A stretch of DNA of 64,000 nucleotides from NCBI GenBank assembly GCA_036346395.1, contig CM070604.1, positions 35,429,662 to 35,493,661 on the forward strand, read 5' to 3'. Made by a program: the position numbers and the translations under genes. The notes below the pieces were generated by a model. The model was not told the DNA's origin and made no database searches. It was given only the letters and a program-made list of their open reading frames with translations. This DNA comes from Hsuehochloa calcarea (lineage: Eukaryota; Streptophyta; Magnoliopsida; Poales; Poaceae). This document shows, piece by piece, positions 11,401-25,100 of this stretch (the first letter of the stretch is position 1; every line of letters begins with the position of its first letter).

Positions 11401-14400
11401 GGCATATATGTTGCATGATGCATGTTTTGACTAACATGGGTTAAGTTGTGAAGAACTTGTTCCCAAATTCGGTTTACTTGTCTATTGTTGTGCAGATTGC
11501 TTGGTGGTCAACGACGGTCAACGACGAGGATGATCGGGACTAGGCTTGGAGAGCTGAGGTCCAGAACGATCGACGATGCCGGGTGAGGTCAATGTACTCA
11601 AGCGTGGTGCAAGATGGACAAGAGTGACCTATTGGCTAATCCGAGGCGCAAGATGTAGCCAGTTAGGTCAAGGGGAGTTAAAGACGGCGCATTAAAATGC
11701 GTGCGTAAGTGTCCTGTTTGTTTTGGGCCTTAACGGGAGCTCAATTGAGTCAAACTTCTAGAAGGTCTAAGCGTCCACTATAAATAGGAGAGGGAAGTGG
11801 CTGCACCTCCTCTTCGTCTTTTTTGTTATTTTTGTAAACCCTAATTTTCTTAGGGAGAGCTTTTGTGGAGGCTAGGGTTCTTGATAGTTTGATGTGATTT
11901 TCGTGCTCTTGGATTGAGCATTGTCCTCCATTGATGGAGAGGCGGTAAGCCCATATCATATCAATCAATCAAAGGAAAGTTTGATCAATGTTTTGTCTCA
12001 TTGTGTTCTTCCTCTATATTTGATGATTTTGAGTCTTTCTTTGATCCACGAGTTTTTGATTGAATTCTTCACGTGATCTAGCTTGCTGTGATTTGTGGGA
12101 ACCTATCTAGGATCATCTTGATCATCAATCACCCACGAGCAAGATCTTGGATCAAGTTTTCGTTTTGACCCGGTTTTGAACCCTTCTTTGATCAAACGGA
12201 AAATGATCTTTATTCTTCCAAGAATTATCACAATCTTCGATTGGAATAGCTTCCTGATATCATAGAGAAGGCGTGTTCCAAGTTTAATCAAGTTTGGAGT
12301 TGTAGATCAAAAGTTTCATCTATTTGCAACTTCGTCATCGGGTTGTTTGATCTGCTCGAGGCCACGGTCGATCGGCCAAGACCACCTTGGCCGACCGGCG
12401 TGTAATCGGTCCGACCGCCCTTGAGCCAGCGGTTCGACCGGCAGTGCATTGAGTTTTGTTATCTTGTGTTTGATCTTTTGTAGTATTGCTTAGGGGTTTT
12501 TATTGGATTCAATATTAGTCTTCCGTTGTACTGATATACTGATCTTCATAGCTTCCATAGCTACTGGAGTGAAATTTGTGTTGAATCCATTATTTGTGAA
12601 AAAGTGAGCGTGCTCCTATTCACCCCCCCCCCTCTAGTCGCCTTTTCGGTCCAACAAGTGGTATCAGAGCCAGGTTGGTTCAATTTTGATCTTAATCGGT
12701 CACTGAACTTGGCGATAGATAGATACTCCACCAAACCGCATATCTTTGATGGGCACGACTATGCCTATTGGAAGAATCGCATGCAAGTCTTCCTTTAGAG
12801 CGAAGGACACGCTATATGAGAGGTTGTTCGAGTCCCGCTCGTTGTGCCCGATGTTGCTACGCTGGCTTCAGAAACCCTTTTGGCTAACAACAATAAGGCT
12901 AAAAACCTCTTGTATGGTGGGCTTGGGAGACAGGAGTATGATCGGATTTGCAATCTTGAGGCTGCGCATGAGATTTGGAACAGTCTCGAAACCTATCATG
13001 AGGGTTCGTCCCAAGTCAAGAAAGTACGTCAAACAAGCGTGAATATAACAAATTCGAGATGCGTCCTGGAGAGAGCATCGATGACATTTTCACTCGTTTT
13101 AATAAAGTGATTAATCAGATGAAAGCTGTTGGTATTGAATATTCTCAGTCTGAAAATGCCACCCACCTCTTGGCTGCAATGAACACCAAGGAGTGGGAGA
13201 TAAAGGCCACAGCCATTGAGGAGAATGTTAACCTCTCTGATCTGACTTTGGCACTGCTCTATAGCAAGCTCAAGACTCATGAGATTAAGAGGATTGATCC
13301 TCCCAAGAAGGAAAACATGGCTTTGGTAGCAGATCCGCTCAAGAGAGCTTCTGATGGGTCTTTTGAGTATTCTTCTGAATTTTCGCTTGCTGGTTTATCT
13401 GCAATCCATGAAGATGAGTTTGAGAGTCTTCCTGAGGCTGAGTTGACCCTCATAGTCAAAAAGGTCACACGGGCCTACAACAATATGAGAAACAGAAATC
13501 GAGGAGGTCTCTTGACTTGCTATGAGTGTGGTGAGCTTAATCATATCCGGGCAAATTGCACCAAGCTGAAAGGTAAGAGCAATCACAAGGAGGGAAAGCC
13601 AGCTTGGAAGAAGCCTCAATGGAACAAATCAAGGTTTGATACTGCCAAGCTGACAAAGGCTGCTCACCGGGTGCTTGCCGCTTTTGAGGATCAATCCTTA
13701 AGCGATGTTGACTCCGGGAGTGAGGAGGACAAGGAGGAGGAGATTCCTCAAAACAAGAAGAAAAGGAAGACCAAGGACTTCACCGGCTTGTGATCCATGG
13801 CCGACTCCGTTGACGACGACAACGATGAGGTACCTCCTTCCTATGATGTTCTTTCTGATAGATGTGAATCTATATTTGAGCAACCCATGAGTCAGGATAA
13901 GGCATTAGAGTTTGTCATGTCCAAGAATAAGGACTTAAACTTTAGAACTTGAAAATGCTAAGACTCTTGAATCGAATGTTCATCCTGCCATGCTTTGCAC
14001 TTTGAATTTGCTAAACTGCAATCTGCTCATGATATTGCTTTGCAACAACTTTAAAATGCTATGACTGAGCTTGTTGGGGTTAAATCTGCTCCGTGTGAAA
14101 AATGCTTAGTCTAGCAAGTTAGATGTTTCTGGCGTAGTTGATTCTAGCCTTTGCACTTTCTGCTTAGAACGCGAACATGAAGTTAAAGATATCTTAGAAG
14201 CAGCTAGAGCTAAATATGCCAAGCTTAAGGACAGTATTGAGTCTGCTACATGACTTCCTGTCCAGCTCTTAAACTTGAAACTGCTTTATATAAAGAAAAA
14301 TATGCTAGAGCCATTAAGGGTAAAACCTGTGAATCATGTGTTAATCTTAAAGAAGAAAATGCTTATCTTAAGGATACCTTAGAAAAAATTCTCTAAAGGT

Positions 14401-17400
14401 AAGAAACAATTAAGCATGATTCTAGACAAGTCTAAAACTCCTTATAAGAAGCAAGGATTAGGATACAATCATGTTGAAAATAATTCTAACCCAAAAGTTA
14501 CTCAAGTCTTGGAAATTGGGTTAGTTGAATTCAAAACCCAACCTGCAAAAACTATCTTTAAATCTGCAGGTGTTGCCTAACCATTGGTTAAGTCAAAGGG
14601 TGCTTCTCCTAGTGGTATCAAGTACCATTGCACCTATTGCAAAAAGGATAGGCATTTGGTTGAGTTTTGTTGGCGTAGGTTGAAAAATGATAAGAAAAAT
14701 TATAGAATTTCACATAATCAACCTAGAGCTTTTATGAGACATGGTAACATAGAAAAGAAGAAACCTGGTTTAGGATTTGTGTCACATGCTCATCATCATA
14801 TTCCTAGACAGAATAACTGTAATGTTAATTTAACCATTGCTCATAACAGAACTTCAAATAAAATCAAGGATAGCACTTCTGCTTTGCATACTACTCGCAG
14901 ACGTGTGTCTCAGTACTGAGTTCCTAAGTCTTGTTTAACTAACCCCAGTATTGAGACACATCGTTCTTCTGTTCCTTGATTTTCAGGATTACTGCGGAAA
15001 GAGGAAGGACACGTGGTTCGTCGACTCCGGTTGTTCACGCCACATGACCGGAGACTCAAGATGGTTCACCTCCTTCACACGGTCGACAGGTGATGATGTC
15101 ACCACCTTTGGAGATGATAAACAAGGGCGGATTGAAGAAACGGGATCGATCAAGGTGAACGACAGTTTCATCCTCAAGGACGTCGCCCTTGTGGACAAGC
15201 TAAGGTTTAATTTGCTTCCTGTCTCTCAACTTTTTGATGATGGATATGAGACTAGATTTAAGAAAAATGCTTGTCGGGTGCTTGATTCAACTGGTGAGCT
15301 TGTTTTTGGGATTACTAGAGTTGCTAGAATCTTTAGAGTTGACTTTTTTGAATCTCTTGCTGGTTCTCTCAAATGCTTGATTTCATCTTCTTCTTCTTCG
15401 TTCTGGCTTTGGCACCGTCGTTTGAGGTACATTGGTTTTGATCATCTGACGCGAGTTAGCAACCTTGAGCTCATGAGAGGTTTGCCCAAACTCAAAGCCA
15501 TCAAAGATGCTGTTTGTGTGCCCTGTAGGCATGACAAGCAAGTTGTCGCCTCACACCCGTCAATGACTATGGTCATGACTGACGGACCGGGACAGTTGCT
15601 TCATATGGATACTGTCGGTCCTGCTAGGGTTCGATCAGTTGGTGGAAAATGGTGGCTGCACCACCTCTTCGTCTTTTTTGCTATTTTTGTAAACCCTAAT
15701 TTTCTTAGGGAGAGCTTTTGTGGAGGCTAGGGTTCTTGATAGTTTGATGTGATTTTCGTGCTCTTGGATTGAGCATTATCCTCCATTGATAGAGAGGCTG
15801 TAAGCCCATATCATATCAATCAATCAAAAGAAAGTTTGATCAATGTTTTGTCTCATTGCGTTCTTCCTCTATATTTGATGATTTTGAGTCTTTATTTGAT
15901 CCACGAGTTTTTGATTGAATTCTTCACATGATCTAGCTTGCTGTAACGTGTGGGAACCTATCTAGGATCATCTTGATCATCAATCACCCACGAGCAAGAT
16001 CTTGGATCAAGTTTTCGTTTTGACCTGGTTTTGAACCCTTCCTTGATCAAACGGAAAAGGATCTTTATTCTTCCAATAATTATCACAATCTTCGACTGGA
16101 ATAGCTTCCTGATGTCATAGAGAAGGTGTGTTCCAAGTTTCATCAAGTTTGGAGTTGTAGATCAAAAGTTTCATCTATTTGCAACTTCACATCGGTTGTT
16201 TGATCTGCTCGAGGCGGTGATCGACCGTGAGTAATCGGTCCGACCGCCCTTGAGCCAGCGGTTCGACCGGCAGTGCATTGAGTTTTGTTATCTTGTGTTT
16301 GATCTTTTGTAGTATTGCTTAGGGGTTTTTATTGGATTCAATATTAGTCTTCCGCTGTACTGATATACTGATCTTCATAGCTTCCATAGCTACTGGAGTG
16401 AAATTTGTGTTGAATCATTATTTGTGAAAAAGTGAGCGTACTCCTAGTCACCCCCCCTAGTCGCCTTTTCGGTCCAACACAGACGCATCCCCGGATGTGG
16501 ATGACTGAAAGCAAGCAATCCGTAGTGAGATGGATACCATCATAGCTAACGGAACGTGGGAGGTTACAGACCTCCCATGTGGATTCAAGCCAGTGGGCTG
16601 CAAATGGATCTTTAAAAGAAAGCGTAGACCTGATGGTGCTATTGAAAAGTACAAGACCCGTTTAGTGGCTAAAGGTTTCACGCAAAAAGAGGGCGAAGAC
16701 TATTTCGATACATACTCTCTTGTGGCTCACTTACCCACAATTCGAGTGCTTTTAGCACTAGCTGTCGCATATAAACTCCAAGTACATCAAATGGATGTAA
16801 AGACCGCTTTCCTAAATGGAGAGTTTGATGAGGAGATTTAAATGCAACAGCCTGATGGTTTTGTGGTTGAAGGGCAAGAGAGGAAAGTATGTCGATTGAT
16901 CAAATCCTTGTATGGTCTAAAGCAAGCTCCCAAGCAATGGCATGAGAAATTTGATAGTACAATGACCTCGGTCGGCTTTTGTGTGAACGAAGCCGATAAT
17001 TGTGTCTACTATCGATTTAGTAAGGGCGAAGGTGTCACTCTATGTCTTAACGTAGATGACATATTGCTTTTTGGAACCAACATAGATGCAATCAATAGAA
17101 CAAAGTCTTTTCTCTCCCAGAATTTTGATATGAAAGATTTGGGTGAAGCAGATGTTATCTTAAACATCAAGCTTATAAAGGGTGAGAATGGGATTACTCT
17201 TTCACAATCCCATTATATGGACAAGGTCCTATCCAGATTTGGATTCATTGACTGTAAATCAGCAGCCACACCCTATGATCCAAATGCTAAGTTTCATAAA
17301 AACACTGGACATGGAAAAGACCAGTTTAAATATTCTCAAATTATAGGATCCTTAATGTATCTAACTAGTGCAACGAGGCCTGACATCTCATATGCTGTAA

Positions 17401-20400
17401 GCAGATTGAGTCGTTATACGTCCAATCTAGGAGATGATCATTGGATAGCACTACAGAGGGTACTTAGGTACCTAAAGGGGACCTCTAACTTGGGAATACA
17501 TTATTCTGGCCATCCATCAGACTTAGAAGGATTCAGTGATTCTAACTGGATTAGTGACTCGGATAACATGAAGGATACGAGTGGCTATGTATTCAGTCTA
17601 GCTGGTGGGGTTGTTTCGTGGAAGTCTTCTAAACAGACTATCCTTACACGATCCACCATGGAGGCTGAGCTAGTAGCTCTAGACTCAGCAGCTGTAGAGG
17701 CAGAATGGATTAGAGAACTCCTTTCTGACCGACCTGTGCTGGAAAAGCCAATTCCAGCCGTATTAACCTACTGCGATAACCAAACTGTTCTGCTTAAGGC
17801 GAAGAGTAGGAAGGACAATATGAAGTCCTCAAAACATATTAAGAGACGACTTAAGTTGGTAAGGCATGCCAGAGAGATGGGTGTTATTTCTGTTAAATAC
17901 ATCCAGTCTGAAAGGAACTTGGCAGATCCTTTCACCAAAGGATTGGCGCGGAAGGCCATCTTTGCAGCATCAAAGGGAAAGGGGCTTATAACCGTGTAAA
18001 GACTCACATTGGTGGTAACCTATCCTAGTAGATCGGAGATCCTGTGAACTAGGCTCTAGGACAACAAACTGTGTGGGATTATAGAGCACATAAAAGGGTC
18101 CCATTAGCTGCAGTGCTCTTTTCTGTATGGAAGGTTGAGCAATAGCTTTCAATGAATTCGAGACCTATAGGGTATTGGGAATCATCCTACACGATTCCCT
18201 GAAGAATTTACCGACTTGAGTATGATTGTGGGGTCGCGATCAAAGGAAGATAAGGGTATACTTTCTTGAGTACTCATGAGCTAGATACGGGGACATGATC
18301 GTAAAGTCCCAACTTGAGAGGGAAAAGGGCAAGCCGCCCAGTACAAAACGTAACTTAGGCGAAAACTCTTACACCAAGGCATTGGATCAAGGCGTAGTCT
18401 TCCTTTGTCTGTGCAGAGTCATAGTCTTTGTTGCTAGGCTTTGGGTTCAAACCCGAAAGGTACCCATCGTCTAACAGCTGTATATTAAACAAGTTTTTGA
18501 GCATCTTTTATGAAATTGATAAATTGGTGGGGATTGTTGGATCTTGTAAGGGTAATATGGGGATTTCTCATTTTGAGAAAAGATTAAAAGAGAAAAGAAA
18601 AGGGTATTTGATGGGCCCACCTATCTGTGGAAGAATGGGGAGATAAGGCTGGAGCTTCCGGCTCCAACCCTGTTGATTTCTTCAATCATGCGGAAAAAGG
18701 GGGATCTCTCCCGTGCTCGGCGGCGTGGTTGGAGAAAATAAAGGGGGTAAAGGGGGCGGTGCTGGAGGCGGAGATGGGTCGGGCGCTTCGGGCGCTGGGG
18801 GTTACAACCATCAGGTTGCCCTCCCTTCATTATGTGATTCAAAAGGGGGTGGGAAATCCTTTTCTGAATTAGAAGAACAAGAGAAATATTCCCCACTGAT
18901 TTTTGGTTGCTGCTTCTCGGTTCTTGATCTTCTTCGATTACAACCATCAGAAGTTGGATTCCTTCTTATGCCATTTTCTGTGTGTACTTGGTGGAACATT
19001 GGGGGGATCAATTAAAGTTCTTGTGGTCACCTTTGTTTTGACCCGAGGAGGAAGAAGTTGTCTGGTTTGATTCTTGTGGTGCTCGATGAAGTGGAGTTCT
19101 TCGGCCAAGTGTTCCTGGTAACTTGTGTGGCTCATCCTATACCTCAACTTCTTACTCCGGTAGTCCGGTGTACTCCAAAGGAAGAAGGGTGGCACTGTAT
19201 CTCCGAATACCTTGGCAATAGGTTTTCTAGGACAGCATCTATTGGACGTGCCTTGCCTGATATCATTTGGGTTGTTTTGATTACCATCTGTGCTGTGAGT
19301 ATTTCTACATTTCATTTGTGCTTCACTTTGGCTATATATTTATGTGCTTGATTGGCTTCAAATTCTGTATTTGATTGTGCACTGAGAGATAGCAAAGTGG
19401 GTTATTGTGGGCTCGGTTAGTCAGCTCTGTGATGAATGTCATATCTGAAATCAATTTGATAATTGGAAACAATCTTGAGCTAAATCTTTTGCTTTCTGTT
19501 GTCAGTTATAATCTGTAGCTTTATTCTTTCCGTTCTGTATGAATTCAGATTATCCTTGTATGAGCTAGTTGATCTTTGTGAGATTCTTACATAGTTATTC
19601 TCAATCTGTGGATAAGGCTTCTTGCTGAAATGTTCTTGTGATTATCCTGGTATCATTGCTCAGTTCTGTTTTTCATAACAGATTGCCTTCTGTTGTCTCG
19701 GTGGATATATTCACTCTAATAGTCTTTTGATAATCTGTGAACTGAAAGTTTAGTTTGCTACTGTGAGATAAATTTGACATTCATTAAGAAAGTTTTAGGT
19801 TCAGCTCAAGATATGTTTGATAATTGTCAAATTTGATTAGTGAAGATATATTGACTGATGTACTGAGATTGTAAAGGTTAAATCCTTTGCATCCAGCATG
19901 CTGAAAGCACCCTTTAACATCAATTCTCTGAGCTTTATGCTGAGCTCTTTAATATACATGTGGTATTTGTTTAGCATTTTATTCAGTTTAAATGACTTGG
20001 AGGATTTACATTTGAATATTTTGATTTGGTCATTTGATTGCTGGTGGTTTAATGCTTTATTGTTTCATAATTGTGCTGGAATTAATTATGATTATTTGCT
20101 AAAACTGCACATTTCACAACACATCTCAGGGTACATATATCACTTTTTTTTCTCTGCATACTGCATGCTCTTATTGTGGGGCACACAAAATTATAGTATT
20201 ATTCCAGCAATGTAGCTTGATTAGAAAGTAACGCTTTGGACCAACACGTCACCAGATCCACAATCTTTGCAAGACAGAAATACTCAGTTTTGAATTTTGA
20301 TGTTAACAAAAACATGAGCACTTCCAACAGGCAAGCCGTCATGGCACTGACCAGTTTCCAGTATTGTTCGCATTCTAGCTATGGTGGCACACTGCACAGG

Positions 20401-22133
20401 GGTCTTCTAAATATGTTTCAATCGAAGCCCTCTATCACTACTCACTAGTCACTAGCAATCAACAATATGTCGATTGCTTACAAGTTTTTGCATGGTGATG
20501 ACACTGCCATATCATTTGGGCAAAAAGTAAACAAGATAAAAGGTAAATAAAAAACCCACCTATATTTTTTCACTTAAAACCATATATATTTCGTCAGCCG
20601 ATACAATTCATTTTTTCTGTCCATGCCATATGCCTTACTTTGTAAATGACTAAATGTTACTATTATTAAATGGCACAAGATGGATTTCATTCAAAATATA
20701 TTTAAAAGGAAGCTAATTTCATACTATTGAAAGGGGGATTTCTGGAGATGTAGCAGCAGGGGTTGGGAGCATGGTGAATTAGCCAATGGGTAAACACCAT
20801 ATGGCAAGGTCAACTTGGTGCAGAAATTTTGTATGGCAAAAAAGTAGAGAACTATTGAAAAAAAAAGAGTGAATATTTGGTTCGACATATTTACATCAGA
20901 ACACAGTGATCTTAATTATTTTCAAGGTTAAAAAAAATAAATGCACCATATGTCACTATAGATGTGTCAATTTTGGTGGGGATATAGTAATTGCTTACCG
21001 CCAATGTAGACTGTTAGTCTCAAAGCCCAAAGCATTAATTTGAGAAAATAAACTGAGAAATCCTGGCTTGTCAGCTTGACTTTCAGAGTTCTTGAAGAAA
21101 CTCCTTGATATTCCAGAGAAACGTATGTTGTACTTCACAAAGAGCTGTAAACATCATATACAGAATATTTCAGTGGCAAATATTATCCTTTGATTTTCTG
21201 CAGACTGTATTATTGAACTGTACCTCAGTAATAGCTTTCTGACACTTCAGTGATTCATGATGAGAGCTGCATAAAAAAAGGATTAGAGTTAGTACATACA
21301 TATCAATCAGTTGCCCTGTTTCAACAAAAACATATTGCAGGCTTTTCTAGTTTTCTTTCCCGTTTGTGGAATGCTGATTATTCCTATACTTTTGTGTGTA
21401 ATGTACAATGAAACATACTGATAGTTCTGAACTATTAGAAATGATAGGGAAAAAACTAGAGTATTTTCCTATTACCTTTCCAAAATTCCCATGATAAATG
21501 AAGAGAGGGAAACAGGATCCTACATTGAACAAAGATGTTAATATTATCGACGTTATTGAGATAACTTATTTCTAAAATAAATAAATTGTGAAATATACAT
21601 ACAGTTGTCAAGTGTCTCAAAACAGTCTGCGATGCAAGAATGCTGCAAGAACCAAGCACCACATGTTCAGGGGCTTTCGAGTCGCGCAAATTCTCAGTCA
21701 GGGTAAGAACGCAATTAGAAATTAGAGAAGGCCAGCGCTTCAGCAATTTTGTTAGGGATCTTCCACCATACCTGGATTAAAAGAACGTAGAAAAATGGAA
21801 GCATCATAACAAAGTAAAGGTGGTCATGGCTGGCACAAGCTGCACAACCACATGATCCTTTGATCAAAACTTCATTTATGCAATGAGGTCACGCTCAATA
21901 CCAGCTCAGTGAAGACAACTATGAACAAAATAATATGTACAATTGTGTGTTGTTCATATTCCAAAATATAAAGAAAATAAAGGTACACTAGTCATGATGT
22001 ATATGTATTGCAAACGTTGATGGCTATATTCAAATGAAATACATACTAAAGCCTAAACATAATTTGCAGCTATATGGTCATATATAAATACATAACCGAG
22101 CATGACAGAGCGCGCTTGAGAGACAGACAAACA

Positions 22134-22173
<40 letters not shown>

Positions 22174-25100
22174 GAGAGAGAGCTTACGAGCGAACAGTTT
22201 CATAGTTGTGTAGTGAGAGGGCTAGGAGATCATTCATCAAATTAACCATGAGGCTAGATGGAGATACAACAGCATTTGTACGGTATCTGTGATATGATGA
22301 TTGTGAACATCTCCACATATTATGCAAGTGAACTTTATCGACAAGTGCCCATCTAGGCCTAATGGAAACAAAAATTGAATTTTAGTCAACTCACAAATTC
22401 ACAATCCGTACAGTGGAATCAGACTCAACAGAATAGGACAGTCAGACCTCTTTTTGCCTTGAGCATGAAATGGAACGATAAAATTGCATGGAGGCTCAAT
22501 TATGGCAGCAGACTCTAATTTCCAAGCTTGAACATGACTTGACCATTCTTCATATTCCAAGCTACCTGCAGAAGTACACTGTCATAAAACCGGCAAAAAT
22601 ACTCCTCAGCATGAGTTTTTAAGCCTAGATACCATACCATAGTTTACCAAAGCATCAATGACACGTACAACAAGTGCTAGGAGAATACTATCATCAGTTC
22701 TTTCCTTTAATAAGTACCTGTTCAAAGTTATGTAAATGGTGAGATAAAATAAACTTGCAAATAGTGAGACTAAATAAGTAAAAAAGATTATTCAGTAAAA
22801 TTGCATGTACTAAAAATAAATGTTGACCTGCAAGCTACGTGCACAAATTCTGCACCCTTTTCCCGCATTTCTGAGCTGCCAACGGTGCTACCAGCAGATC
22901 CTGCAATAAAGAAAATGGACTCCACTTCCTTGGACCTTCCATCTTTATATGATGGGCGCATTTCAGGCAAGCACGACATTACACCCTGCAATGCAGAATG
23001 AATGCGTAATAGAGTTACTTTTAGGTGCTCCTTCTCATCTCCTGTTAAAAGAAAAAACAAAACTAAATCAAGGGGCCACTTACAGAAAGTGGAGTAAACG
23101 AGTAAAATAAGCAAACAATTTAACTATTGACACAGATCTATATCTATACTAATTGGATGCTCTCGTTGAAGCCCGAACGTAAATCCTAGAAAAATAAGCC
23201 TAGAAATTACCACATTAATAAAAAAAGCCTAGAAAATCCCACGTTAATCGAAAAAAGAAAGCATCTCAACCATCGATTGGTTTGTTGTGATATAATGCAT
23301 GTGTTGGATTATGTACAAGAAGAAAAGGAAGTTTGATTTGAGTTTGGATATATGCGCACAGCAATTAAGATAGTTGCATGCATGTCGAGCTGCAACTAGG
23401 TCTCATCCTGTTAAGGACTTTTTGAAATCCACCATTAATTTCCGGAAAGAAGACAAAGGAGCACAAAAAATCCGAATGCTACACCAATGCATGCATGCCC
23501 AAATATATGTACATACGACAGCATATATATATATAGTACACTAGACAGCTATTACAAGAGCGGCTGCCTCTTCTCAATTGGTACAACAAAAGAAACAAAA
23601 AATGCATCTTGCGCACAAGTTGATTAATTATATCTCCTTTTTAGTAATTTATATGAGATGTACATACATCAACATGATCATTTTGCTATCTAGGAAAAAA
23701 TATGACTAATAATAAATATTGCTCTTTTATCATTAAAGAATCTAAACAGGGGATTCGATGTCTCTTATAAATATAATTTGAATGGCTTCATAAGAGTTTA
23801 GACAAATAGGAGTTTAAAGTCCACATGTCATATTTGAAGTACATGTTTAAATTCAAGTAAAATAATGGTTAAAAAAACATGATGCTGACATATGTATAAA
23901 TTCAGAAGGAAAACGCAAAATAAATTTAGTATCCAATTCCAAATATACATAAATTTTGAAATACAAATTAGACACATGTTATACCAAAATATAATAGATT
24001 CGCCAAAAAAATTATATATATATATATATATTTATTTATTTATTTATTTAAAACTTTTAGAATTTTGAACTATTATTTCAAACTAAAACATATATGTCAA
24101 ATTCATATTTATTAGGAGCTAAAAGTTGCAAAAAATTGTCAGCCCTAAAAATAATATTAAAAAAAGTGTCTTGTGAACCATGCGGATGCACGGGTTGATG
24201 ACTAGTTGTAATCAGCTTCCAATCAAGACATCTTAGCATACAGATTGCAACGTACTTGAACATATATGTGCTGATTCTTTTATATATATACAAATCACAT
24301 TTAGTACCATCCACACACACAACCAAACAAAAAACACATACAGGATTGTTTCCATGGCCAGAGCTAGCATATATACCTGTCTCAGAATGAACTTCCATCT
24401 GACAAATAGCCAAAAGATCTTCCAAAGCCGATTTAAAATGAAATTCTAACAATTCATTTGCAAACGATAGTTCATCTTGACTGGGATCATGCCACTTTGG
24501 AGGGAAATTAAGCATTTCAACCTCCCTGTCCTGATGAGCTTTTGAACAACCCCATGGCTCAAAAATATTGGCAATAGGCTGACAAGAGAATGGCCTACAA
24601 AAAAGCAGGATTTTTTATTGGATAATATTTTAAAGTCAAACGAAGAAACGAGCAAAGTATACATAATCTAAACATACTTGTACTGATCTATTGGATAATA
24701 TGACACCAGGTTTCCTAACAGAGAGCGAAGGAGATGATCACCAGCTCCATTGACCTAGTCATTACAAAGGAAAAGGAAATTCATCATTTCAAAGTGTAAT
24801 ATATAACGGGATACTCTGTCCAAATGTGTGTAAAGATGAAGGAAATATAAACCTTCCATGAAGGGGCCTGGAATGCAGACATTATTATGTGCTTTAATTC
24901 TTCTCTATAGTTAAGTAAGACCGGGCCAGCATAACTGATGGCTATAGCCAAAACCCTCAGATAGTAATCCAATGCTGTTTCCAGAGCAGGAGAAAGTGTA
25001 GCCTGCATGTGCATCCAACACAAATGGTGTGTAACGCGTGTAACAGCTCAAGCAATAAACATTTTTAAGTTGTGAACAAACCTTAGTAGCTGTTTTGTTA

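Larger units (their letters stand above)
10895..16479 (+). mobile_element. Truncated Sirevirus-like copia retrotransposon (element B) nested in element A
   Basis: This element starts TGTGGATATCATGG, ends CGGTCCAACA and is flanked by the target-site duplication CAGAC (10890-10894 and 16480-16484). It has a 1,762 bp 5' LTR, a TGGTATCAGAGCC primer-binding site, gag and the start of pol. Then it jumps directly into a 3' LTR that lacks its first 0.9 kb. Reverse transcriptase, RNase H and the 3' spacer are gone. The same family is present nearly complete as element C. Long LTRs with GACCGG palindromes and the VDSGCSRHMTGD protease context suggest the Sirevirus (SIRE/Maximus) lineage. Confidence 0.9.
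5908..20121 (+). mobile_element. Ty1/copia LTR retrotransposon (element A) filling PA200 intron 25
   Basis: Long direct repeats at 5908-7701 and 18535-20121 begin TGTTGGATCTTGTAAGGG and end CACATTTCACAACA. They are flanked by the 5 bp target-site duplication CATCT (5903-5907 and 20122-20126). Between them lie remains of gag, protease, integrase, reverse transcriptase and RNase H in the copia order, then a polypurine tract (GGTGGGGAT) just before the right LTR. The element has since received a MITE in its left LTR, a GC-rich insert in gag and element B in pol. With those removed it would be roughly 7.6 kb. It lies antisense to PA200. Frameshifts, nonsense changes and a lost primer-binding site make it inactive. 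Confidence 0.93.
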
